Shown piece by piece: positions 1-5,956 of a DNA stretch of 6,289 nucleotides. The notes beneath the pieces are model-generated. The model did no database searches. It saw nothing but the letters and a program-made list of their open reading frames with translations, and was not told the DNA's origin. The stretch's first letter is position 1, and the number at the start of each line of letters is the position of its first letter. The stretch lies in contig DAOVZP010000106.1 of the NCBI GenBank assembly GCA_030635045.1, forward strand, positions 1 to 6,289, read 5' to 3'. Both the position numbers and the translations under genes were made by a program. The DNA is from Bacteroidota bacterium. Lineage in GTDB: Bacteria > Bacteroidota > Bacteroidia > Bacteroidales > B18-G4.

Positions 1-1
1 C

Positions 2-496
2 AGGCTGGTAACGGCACCGGCATCCCTGATCGGATCTTCCATATACAAGGTTTTCTTTCAAAAGGCCACTAACGCCCTGCAGGAGGGACAGGATATTCAG
101 GCTATAGTGTTGAAGATATACAGGAACTTATTCGTGATCGGGCTGCCCATCTTTGCCATTCTGTTTTTCTTCGGACCACCGATATTTTCATTTGTCTTTG
201 GCGAAAATTGGGTGATGGCAGGTGAGATCGCCCAGATCATTGCCCCGTGGCTGTTCCTGAATTTTATCGCAACGCCTGTATCATGCATTACAGTAATCAT
301 GAATAAACAATGGCAGGGAATGATGTTGTCCATTGCGGATCTGGGGCTGAAAGTAACCGCTATTGTCATTGGGGGTATTAAAGGGGATGTGTACCTCACA
401 TTCATGCTTATGAGCATCCTCTGTGGAAGCTTATTGATCTTTAGCTTATTTTTGTTTTATAAATTTGCCGGTAGCAAAGTAAGATCGGCCTACTAA
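2..496 (+). CDS. Wzx-type polysaccharide flippase (C-terminal part, 5' truncated)
   Basis: An open frame enters from the window edge at base 2 without a stop and ends at TAA 494-496, giving 164 residues. The TTG at 107 is internal, because upstream in-frame residues (RLVTAPASLIGSSIYKVFFQKA) already look like the conserved middle of MOP-superfamily polysaccharide exporters. At least four hydrophobic helices follow: FVIGLPIFAILFFFG onward, the IIAPWLFLNFIATPVS segment, a helix around ADLGLKVTAIVIGG, and a final one around MLMSILCGSLLIFSLFLF. The segment FVFGENWVMAGEIAQIIAPW is a typical family signature. Known members flip undecaprenyl-diphosphate-linked oligosaccharides from the cytoplasmic to the periplasmic face. 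It is followed after 11 bases by an acyltransferase gene in the same direction, which fits a surface-polysaccharide operon. The exact subfamily (Wzx/RfbX or related) cannot be settled from the C-terminus alone. Confidence 0.88.
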   Translation, partial: RLVTAPASLIGSSIYKVFFQKATNALQEGQDIQAIVLKIYRNLFVIGLPIFAILFFFGPPIFSFVFGENWVMAGEIAQIIAPWLFLNFIATPVSCITVIMNKQWQGMMLSIADLGLKVTAIVIGGIKGDVYLTFMLMSILCGSLLIFSLFLFYKFAGSKVRSAY

Positions 497-507
497 ACCA
501 CCTTCTC

Positions 508-1047
508 ATGACAAGGATCTGTCGGTTTGTCATAAACAAAACATACACTCTATGCAATAGCATCAGAGGTATGAAGACCGGAAAGGGCAGCACAATCCAT
601 TACTGTTCTGATATTACATGCAGGAGGAATATTGCCATCGGCAATCGATCCATCCTTTATAAGAAGCTGAGCATTTATTTAGGCAAAAAAGGGAAATTCA
701 CCATGGGAAACCATTCCCATATAGCACCTTACGGTTATTTTTTGATCGAGGACAAGACTGTTGTCATTGGAGATGATGTTGCAATCGGCCCCTTTTGCTC
801 CTTCTTCTGCTCATCAAACACCTATTCCGCAGAGAAACCCCTTTTCAGGGAAAACTATGAAAAAGGCGACATCAGGATCGGCAACAATGTGTTCATTGGT
901 GCCCAGAGCGTGATCCTGCCGGGCAGCGACATACAGGACAATGTGATCATTGCCGCAAATTCAGTTGTAAGGGGTACACTGGAAAGCGGATGGATGTATG
1001 GAGGTTCACCCTGCAAACCCATTAAAAAACTCAGTGAAGATGATTAA
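508..1047 (+). CDS. Left-handed beta-helix (hexapeptide-repeat) acyltransferase
   Basis: This 179-residue protein resembles the maltose/galactoside O-acetyltransferase and WbbJ/WcaF group, trimeric soluble enzymes that usually transfer acetyl from acetyl-CoA to a sugar. Hexapeptide-type turns are visible at VVIGDDVAIGPFCS and at residues 122-142 (RIGNNVFIG, then SVILPGSDI), followed by NVIIAANSVV. The C-terminal signature GGSPCKPIKKL matches the family's usual ending (GxPxKxI). Length is typical. The catalytic His of this family normally sits about 19 residues before IGNNV; here that position is Thr105 in SSNTYS, so the usual residue appears to be missing. The ATG at 508 is the natural start, 11 bases after the flippase stop, and its 3' end overlaps the aminotransferase by 8 bases. 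Its substrate is probably a sugar of the locus polysaccharide, possibly the amino sugar made by the next gene, but that is inferred. Confidence 0.85.
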   Translation: MTRICRFVINKTYTLCNSIRGMKTGKGSTIHYCSDITCRRNIAIGNRSILYKKLSIYLGKKGKFTMGNHSHIAPYGYFLIEDKTVVIGDDVAIGPFCSFFCSSNTYSAEKPLFRENYEKGDIRIGNNVFIGAQSVILPGSDIQDNVIIAANSVVRGTLESGWMYGGSPCKPIKKLSEDD

Positions 1048-2287
1048 AACAGCTTTCACCTGCAACGCACTCAGGATAAGGCATTTTTTTCGTTTTCTAT
1101 GGGTGTGGGTCAGCACATGTAAATCCGGGAAACTCACGCAATTATGTAAAGAGGAAACCTCACAGTTCTTCGGGATCAGTCCTGATTCGGTATTTTTATT
1201 CGGATCAGCCAGGATGGGACTTTATTCCCTGCTGATGGCAGAAAAAAAAGAAGGCAGGGACGAAGTGATCGTTGCCGGATACACATGCGTGGTGGTCACC
1301 AATGCCATCAAGTATGCCGATATGAAAGCTGTGTATATCGATGTTGAAGAAGAAAATCTCAACATTGATCTGGCTTTACTCAGGGAAGCCATCAACGATA
1401 AAACCAGTGCCATCATCTTTACTCATAATTATGGTATCACCTGTGAATATATCGTGGATTTTAAAAAAGAATTCCCTGAGATCCTGATCATAGAAGATGC
1501 GGCCCATACCTTTGGTTCAGTTACAAAAGATGGCCAATTAGCAGGAACACTGGGCGATGCTTCCTTCTTCAGCATGGAATATTCCAAACCCATCACAAGC
1601 GGCATGGGAGGCATCATAATCGTTAATGAAGCCGGACTCCAGGGCCGATTGGAATCCTATTATGAAGGCCTCCCCTATTACCTGAAAATGACCAGGCTGC
1701 GGATCCTTGCATCATTGAAGATACACCTGTTTTCTTCTTCACGATATAATGCATTCCTGAAAAGATGGATGGCCGGGTTTCTTTATGTCACGGGCTTGCT
1801 TTATAAATCACCGGCCATGGAATTACAGGGTGAGATGCCGGGGCATTATCCGGTAAAACTATCTCCATATTTTGCTTATCTGGCATATCTGCAGATCAGG
1901 GAAATCGATGCTATCAATGAAAAGAAAGACAGATTATGTCAGAGCTATTTCAACACCCTGAAGGATATACCCGGCATCAAACAGTATTATTCAAGCGATT
2001 ATAATTTTGTTCGTTATCCTGTTTTGTTCAAAAGGAATATCACAGGTGAAAAGATCCTGGCGATAAAGGATGACCTCAAAAGATCAGGCATTGTGCCGGG
2101 AGAATGGTTCAATGATGTTGTACATCCGAAAGGAAGTTATAGATATTGTTATATTGACGGAAGCTGCCCGGTTGGAGAGTCTGTAACAGGCAGGATGATA
2201 AACTTTCCGGTTACGGTTCACAAACAATTAAATCAACGCGACCTGAACAGGATCAGGCAGATATTCGTTAAGCATCTGACAGAGTAA
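1040..2287 (+). CDS. DegT/DnrJ/EryC1/StrS-family PLP aminotransferase
   Basis: This is a fold-type I PLP enzyme of the family that converts keto-sugars on nucleotide carriers to amino sugars, usually with glutamate as amino donor. With the start at ATG 1040 it has 415 residues. Visible landmarks are GSARMGLYSLL (substrate/PLP phosphate region), the sheet segment VIVAGYTCVVV, IIFTHNYG, the cofactor motif EDAAHTFGS (Asp153 should contact the pyridine nitrogen, His156 stack on the ring) and the Schiff-base lysine Lys183 in EYSKPITSGMGG. The usual G-E-G-G after the lysine is G-M-G-G here, so this is a divergent branch. An earlier in-frame ATG at 998 would add 14 residues that only re-read the conserved C-terminus of the preceding gene. 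ATG 1040 gives a typical 8-base overlap (ATGATTAA) with that stop and is preferred. The neighbouring acyltransferase suggests an N-acylated amino sugar as product, but this is not shown. Confidence 0.87.
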   Translation: MIKTAFTCNALRIRHFFRFLWVWVSTCKSGKLTQLCKEETSQFFGISPDSVFLFGSARMGLYSLLMAEKKEGRDEVIVAGYTCVVVTNAIKYADMKAVYIDVEEENLNIDLALLREAINDKTSAIIFTHNYGITCEYIVDFKKEFPEILIIEDAAHTFGSVTKDGQLAGTLGDASFFSMEYSKPITSGMGGIIIVNEAGLQGRLESYYEGLPYYLKMTRLRILASLKIHLFSSSRYNAFLKRWMAGFLYVTGLLYKSPAMELQGEMPGHYPVKLSPYFAYLAYLQIREIDAINEKKDRLCQSYFNTLKDIPGIKQYYSSDYNFVRYPVLFKRNITGEKILAIKDDLKRSGIVPGEWFNDVVHPKGSYRYCYIDGSCPVGESVTGRMINFPVTVHKQLNQRDLNRIRQIFVKHLTE

Positions 2288-2306
2288 AGATGTTCGCATC
2301 AAATAA

Positions 2307-3380
2307 ATGAAAAAATATCTGATCATAGGAGACGGGGAAAGCCCACACATATTGAAGTGGGTCAGAGAACTGAGCAAGTATTTTGAGCTGTACCTGGTAT
2401 CTTCAAGGGATGTTAAGCCGGAGGTCAGGGACATTATTCCGGAAGACCGGATCTTCACATTCAAGATGAACATCTCTGAATCCGGCGGTAACATACAGTT
2501 CTATAAGATGATCTTCCCCCTGAAAAAGATCATCAGGCGTATCAAGCCCGATTTTGTCAATGCTCATTATATTACCAGTCACGGGACTGTGGCAGCTGTT
2601 GCCAGGAAATTTTCATCTCATAAATTCCCACTCATATTGTCTGCCTGGGGAACAGACATCCTGGTTACACCTGACAGGAACCGGCTTTACAAAAAAATTA
2701 CACGCTTTGCCCTGAAGCAAGCCACTTTAGTTACCACTGATTCGCTGAGTGTTGCAAAAGTGGTTCATGATTTATCTTCCACACCCACTACCACTTTCCC
2801 ATTCGGGCTGGAAGCATTGCCCGAGGCATCTTCAGAAAATAAAGACAAGAACCTGTTCTTCTCCAACAGGACGCTGAATGCAAACTCCAATATTGACCGT
2901 GTACTGCATTTTTTCGCGCGCGTAGCTGAACAAAACAAAGATGCAAGGCTTGTTGTTGCCAACGACGGGCCAATGAAAGAGGTTCTGATTGAACTGGGCA
3001 AGCAATTGGGAATCGGGGATCGTGTAAAGTTCTCAGGCTTTATCAGCCCGGAAGAACAAGATGATTATTACAGGAAGTCACAGTTCTATTTTTCCGTACT
3101 TAGCTCCGATGCATTATCGGTATCTTTACTTGAGGCCATGGCCTACGGATGCATTCCTCTGGTATCTGACCTTCCCGATAACAGGGAGTGGATAACAGAT
3201 AATGAAAATGGCATCATAATGACCGAAGGAATACGTATTGATGTACTACCGGCGATTCAGGAAAAAGCAGACGCAATATTTCAAAAAAACAGGGAAATGA
3301 TCACAAAAAAGGCCATCTTCCCGAAGTCCATAAAGGAGTTAATCAGCAAACTGGAAAGCATAGAAACATCTAATAAATAA
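2307..3380 (+). CDS. GT4-type (GT-B fold) glycosyltransferase
   Basis: This 357-residue retaining-type glycosyltransferase would add one sugar from a nucleotide donor to the lipid-linked repeat unit at the cytoplasmic membrane face. The N-terminal Rossmann half shows YLIIGDGESPHILKWV, the NAHYITSHG segment (His87) and SAWGTDIL (Trp114 to Asp117), all typical of the acceptor half of GT4 enzymes. The C-terminal donor half has ARLVVANDGP, VKFSGFIS and the signature around LLEAMAYGCIPLVSDLP. The EX7E pair that binds the donor is present as Asp268 and Glu276, so the first acidic residue is Asp rather than Glu. No signal peptide or membrane helix is seen, and length is normal. It starts at ATG 2307, 19 bases after the aminotransferase stop, with no clear Shine-Dalgarno. 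Donor, acceptor and linkage cannot be told from sequence. Confidence 0.88.
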   Translation: MKKYLIIGDGESPHILKWVRELSKYFELYLVSSRDVKPEVRDIIPEDRIFTFKMNISESGGNIQFYKMIFPLKKIIRRIKPDFVNAHYITSHGTVAAVARKFSSHKFPLILSAWGTDILVTPDRNRLYKKITRFALKQATLVTTDSLSVAKVVHDLSSTPTTTFPFGLEALPEASSENKDKNLFFSNRTLNANSNIDRVLHFFARVAEQNKDARLVVANDGPMKEVLIELGKQLGIGDRVKFSGFISPEEQDDYYRKSQFYFSVLSSDALSVSLLEAMAYGCIPLVSDLPDNREWITDNENGIIMTEGIRIDVLPAIQEKADAIFQKNREMITKKAIFPKSIKELISKLESIETSNK

Positions 3381-3400
3381 GAAGACAGGATCATTATCGT

Positions 3401-4609
3401 ATGTTTTTTAACGATTACATAGTTTTCATTTACATCGCGATCTTCGTGATCGTTTATAATCTTCTGAAGTTCTTCATCAGGGCCAGACCTGTCAAGAACC
3501 TGGTAATTATTTTTGCCAGCTTATTGGTATTGCTGACTGTTGTAAACGAACATACGCTGATCGTATTAAGTATTCTCAGTTTGCTTGTATTTCTGAGCGG
3601 CAAATTGCTTCAGAGGAAAAAGTCTGTAATGGCCCTGGCAAGCGCCCTTATTTTTATCATCGTCCTTTATTGTATCCGGAATTACCCTTTTGTACAGAAC
3701 ATCATCTCAGAAAGCATCTTTTCATTTATCGATGAGCCGATCTTGTCGGTTCAGAAGCTCGGGATATCATACATCCTCTTCCGTTATGTTCACTGGCTGG
3801 TCGAATCATACAGAAATACCATCCGCCGATCGGATTTTCTCACATTTCTGAGCTATATTTTCTTCTTTCCGAACTTCCTTGCGGGGCCAATCGACACCTA
3901 TAAGAATTTTCATTATTGGATAGGCAATACACGCTTCTCTTACCTGAGGTCATTGTTTTTTGCGGGAATCAGCAGGATATTCATCGGAGGGGTTAAAACG
4001 CTGATCATCGTACCCCTCGTGATCGACTATGCCCTTGATTACACCATCCTCCTTCCTGATTTCAATCCGGCGATTGCCTTGTTCCTGAGCCTTCTTGCCT
4101 ATTCGGCATACATATATTTTGATTTTTCCGGATACTCTGACATTGCCATTGGCACAGCATATCTGATTGGCATCAAAACCCCCGAAAACTTCAACAACCC
4201 CTACTTCTCGGGCAATCTGTCGGTATTCTGGAAACGCTGGCACATCACATTTTCAAATTTCCTCTTTGCCTATGTGTTCAAACCAAGCCTGGCGATGTAT
4301 AACAGGCTGTTTCCCCGGTTTCCCAGGATCATTATCACCATAAGCAGTTATATGACCACCTTTTTCATCTGTGGCCTGTGGCATGGCGATACCATTAACT
4401 TCGTTTATTGGGGGCTATGGCATGGGCTGGGCTTATCTATCGGCAAATTATGGCAACTTTATATCAGGATACCAGACAGCATTAAACAGAATTATATTTA
4501 CCAATCAATCAGCATACTCATTACATTTATCTATGTCACCATCGGGTGGGTGTTTTTCCATTATCCCCGGCAGGAATTAGCCCTAATTTTTAACAACATT
4601 TTGTTTTGA
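3401..4609 (+). CDS. MBOAT-family O-acyltransferase, DltB/AlgI-like
   Basis: This 402-residue polytopic membrane protein belongs to the MBOAT family, which moves an acyl group from a cytoplasmic thioester across the membrane toward an outside acceptor. Landmarks include FFPNFLAGPIDTYKNF, IYFDFSGYSDIAIG, the cluster VFWKRWHITFSNF (His281) and GLWHG with the expected catalytic His328, followed by a second GLWHG (His341). About ten hydrophobic stretches can be seen from the N-terminus to ITFIYVTIGWVFF near the end. AlgI-type members usually run on about 100 residues past this helix, whereas this one stops soon after it, like DltB. The ending FNNILF has Asn where an acyl-shuttle motif would have Tyr. 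ATG 3401 has AGGA about 10 bases upstream and lies 20 bases after the glycosyltransferase. Its stop overlaps the next start (TTGA, 4606-4609), which suggests translational coupling. The acyl donor is unknown. Confidence 0.92.
   Translation: MFFNDYIVFIYIAIFVIVYNLLKFFIRARPVKNLVIIFASLLVLLTVVNEHTLIVLSILSLLVFLSGKLLQRKKSVMALASALIFIIVLYCIRNYPFVQNIISESIFSFIDEPILSVQKLGISYILFRYVHWLVESYRNTIRRSDFLTFLSYIFFFPNFLAGPIDTYKNFHYWIGNTRFSYLRSLFFAGISRIFIGGVKTLIIVPLVIDYALDYTILLPDFNPAIALFLSLLAYSAYIYFDFSGYSDIAIGTAYLIGIKTPENFNNPYFSGNLSVFWKRWHITFSNFLFAYVFKPSLAMYNRLFPRFPRIIITISSYMTTFFICGLWHGDTINFVYWGLWHGLGLSIGKLWQLYIRIPDSIKQNYIYQSISILITFIYVTIGWVFFHYPRQELALIFNNILF
4606..4609 (+). promoter_or_regulatory. TTGA stop/start overlap coupling MBOAT and DltD-like genes
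   Basis: The TGA stop of the MBOAT gene (4607-4609) shares two bases with a TTG start codon (4606-4608) of the DltD-like gene. No purine-rich ribosome site lies just upstream. This arrangement usually means terminating ribosomes restart on the next gene, which would keep the two partners in a fixed ratio. The coupling itself is inferred. Confidence 0.55.
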
Positions 4610-5733
4610 AGCTTTTAAGACATATTTATAAAACAAAAACACTCAGCGAATATGGGGTATTCCTGTTCATCGCCTTGCTGTTGGTTTTGCTATTAGGGAA
4701 TATCTTCATCCCCGAATACCGGGTTCAGAATATTGACGCTCAGCTGCTGAAAATAAAAGGAAAGCACTTTAAGTTCGACGACGATCCACATGTAGTGGAA
4801 TTCATCCGCTCAGTAAAAAGCAACAATGGCTACATCTGCATGGGCACCTCAGAATCGACACCTCTCAGGGATGGCAATTATTACGAATTCCTCGACCGGG
4901 ATACTTCATATGCCACTCGTTTCAGCATCCTGGGCGGGGCAGGATGGTCATGCGGGATCCATATGGCCATGCTCCTGAACCATCAGGAGGAAGTAGATTC
5001 GCTGAAGCTGATATATTTCATTAATCCTGTTTACTGGCGAAGCGAGCTGAACGGATTTAAGAAAGGGTATTGGACAAGGTATCTGAATTACAGTGCATAC
5101 AGGCACACTGTCCGGGGAAATATGGCACAGGATTTCAGTGAGATCTCGAATGAATACAGTCAGGTGCTGAACCCGGGCGAGAAATTCCTTTTCATCATGG
5201 AATACTGGTTGAGAGAGATCAGGAAGCCCTTCTTCAGGGACCTCCGGTATTGGCTGTTTCCCGAAGAATATGAGCAAGATCTCTCCTTCCCGGCGCAAGA
5301 GAAAAAAGACTTACAGGAATTCGCATGGTTCGGTGAGATCGATACGGCATATATCGACACTTCATGGAATGTCACTTATGAATTTAAGACCAGAAACTGG
5401 CTAAATCCCGTCATTGACAATGATTATCGCAACAGGGAATTAATTGCTTTTATCAGCTTATGTAATGAGCTTAATGTAAATGCTGTCTTTATCCTTGGCC
5501 CTGTCAATGAAATTTATATTCGTAAATACCACCAGCCTTATTATGAGGGCTATATGCAAGCTGTTGCAGGTATCAGGGACATACTTGACAGGGAAGGTGT
5601 TGATTATATCGACGCCACAGAGCTGGGGAATATCCCCGGCAGTTTTATGGACAATCAGCATCACTCAAGCTATGGTGCCTATCTGATCTATCAGAAAATA
5701 AAAACATACATACATGAAAAAAATGATCATTAA
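4606..5733 (+). CDS. DltD-like membrane-anchored SGNH acyltransferase/esterase
   Basis: This 375-residue protein resembles DltD, the extracytoplasmic partner of DltB that passes the acyl group to the cell-envelope polymer. A basic N-terminus and one anchor helix (about residues 17-36, GVFLFIALLLVLLLGNIF) place the rest outside the membrane. The catalytic serine is Ser82 in GTSES, matching the DltD GSSE block. INPVYW (139-144) parallels the DltD SPQWF region, GPVNE (Pro299 to Asn301) parallels its PxN segment, and the closing D-x-x-H is Asp349-Asn-Gln-His352, followed by SSYGAY. All three triad residues are therefore present. Translation most likely starts at TTG 4606, overlapping the MBOAT stop by 4 bases; no upstream ATG fits and the next in-frame Met (79) would remove the anchor. 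Its 3' end overlaps the microprotein gene by 20 bases. The target is presumably the polysaccharide built by the upstream genes. Confidence 0.87.
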   Translation: MKLLRHIYKTKTLSEYGVFLFIALLLVLLLGNIFIPEYRVQNIDAQLLKIKGKHFKFDDDPHVVEFIRSVKSNNGYICMGTSESTPLRDGNYYEFLDRDTSYATRFSILGGAGWSCGIHMAMLLNHQEEVDSLKLIYFINPVYWRSELNGFKKGYWTRYLNYSAYRHTVRGNMAQDFSEISNEYSQVLNPGEKFLFIMEYWLREIRKPFFRDLRYWLFPEEYEQDLSFPAQEKKDLQEFAWFGEIDTAYIDTSWNVTYEFKTRNWLNPVIDNDYRNRELIAFISLCNELNVNAVFILGPVNEIYIRKYHQPYYEGYMQAVAGIRDILDREGVDYIDATELGNIPGSFMDNQHHSSYGAYLIYQKIKTYIHEKNDH

Positions 5734-5827
5734 GATCTTAACCCGTCTTATCTTGCTGCTTATACTTATCTACCTCCTGATGTATGAGAGTAATGCAGAC
5801 ATTTCATATTTATATGCCAATTTTTAA
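5714..5827 (+). CDS. DltX-like transmembrane microprotein with C-terminal acyl-shuttle motif
   Basis: This 37-residue reading frame starts at ATG 5714 inside the 3' end of the DltD-like gene (20-base overlap) and ends at TAA 5825-5827. A second possible start is Met4 at 5723. The N-terminus is basic (MKKMIIK, Arg11), then comes one hydrophobic helix of roughly residues 8-24 (ending LLLILIYLLMY), then a short acidic tail ESNADIS. The positive-inside rule predicts N-in, C-out topology. The last six residues are YLYANF. In DltX the C-terminal hexapeptide FxYxxF carries the acyl group on its tyrosine between DltB and DltD; here Tyr34 would be that residue and only the first Phe differs (Tyr32). 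Size, topology, exact C-terminal position and gene order after MBOAT and DltD-like partners all agree. Overall similarity to known DltX outside the motif was not testable here. Such short overlapping genes are easily missed by gene callers. Confidence 0.78.
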   Translation: MKKMIIKILTRLILLLILIYLLMYESNADISYLYANF

Positions 5828-5956
5828 TACCATATGGATTATTCCTGATACCCTCTGTTCAATGAACAATATAAAGCCTGTCATGGTTTTTTATTAAAGT
5901 TCACGATATACTTTTTGTACATTAGTACTTCATTAATTAATAAACTTGCTTATATC
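5828..5956 (+). promoter_or_regulatory. Intergenic region with probable promoter of the RND adaptor gene
   Basis: This 129-base gap is the only sizeable non-coding stretch in the window and is AT-rich. It should hold the promoter of the adaptor gene. The best Bacteroidota-like match is TTTTTG (5912-5917) with TAAACTTG (5941-5948), one mismatch from the TAnnTTTG -7 consensus, but the 23-base spacing is long and the predicted start of transcription would be almost on the ATG. A sigma-70-like reading (TTGTAC 5915, TAATAA 5938) is equally possible. No riboswitch or clear operator was recognised. Confidence 0.25.
5873..5892 (+). terminator. Possible weak intrinsic terminator
   Basis: AAAGCC (5873-5878) can pair with GGTTTT (5885-5890) around a 6-base loop TGTCAT, using one G-U wobble, and six T residues end at 5892. 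It lies 45 bases after the microprotein stop and before the next gene, a sensible place for the polysaccharide operon to end. The stem is short, with only two G-C pairs, so strength is doubtful. Confidence 0.35.

Noticed and set aside
97..417. Minus-strand open frame of 106 codons opposite the flippase
   Set aside because: The plus strand here carries the conserved hydrophobic helices of a flippase; the antisense product is unrecognisable.
998..1039. Upstream ATG that would lengthen the aminotransferase by 14 residues
   Set aside because: These bases also encode the conserved C-terminal GGSPCKPIKK region of the preceding acyltransferase; ATG 1040 gives a standard short overlap and a more natural N-terminus.
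4371..4580. Plus-strand frame of 69 codons inside the MBOAT gene
   Set aside because: It lies wholly within strongly supported MBOAT coding sequence (GLWHG region) in another frame and shows no recognisable protein features.
4948..5298. Minus-strand open frame of 116 codons opposite the DltD-like gene
   Set aside because: It is antisense to a gene with an intact catalytic triad and family motifs; its translation has no recognisable domain and looks like a shadow.
5830..5837. CCATATGG palindrome just after the microprotein stop
   Set aside because: An isolated 8-base palindrome with no context that suggests a function.
5856..5868. Perfect 5-base inverted repeat TGTTC-AAT-GAACA
   Set aside because: It is short, its loop is only 3 bases and the T run starts 18 bases later, so it is not a credible terminator; without a second copy it is weak as an operator.
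5917..5928. GTAC-ATTA-GTAC repeat and nearby ATTAATTAAT palindrome
   Set aside because: Such short patterns are expected by chance in AT-rich intergenic DNA and no matching regulator is visible.
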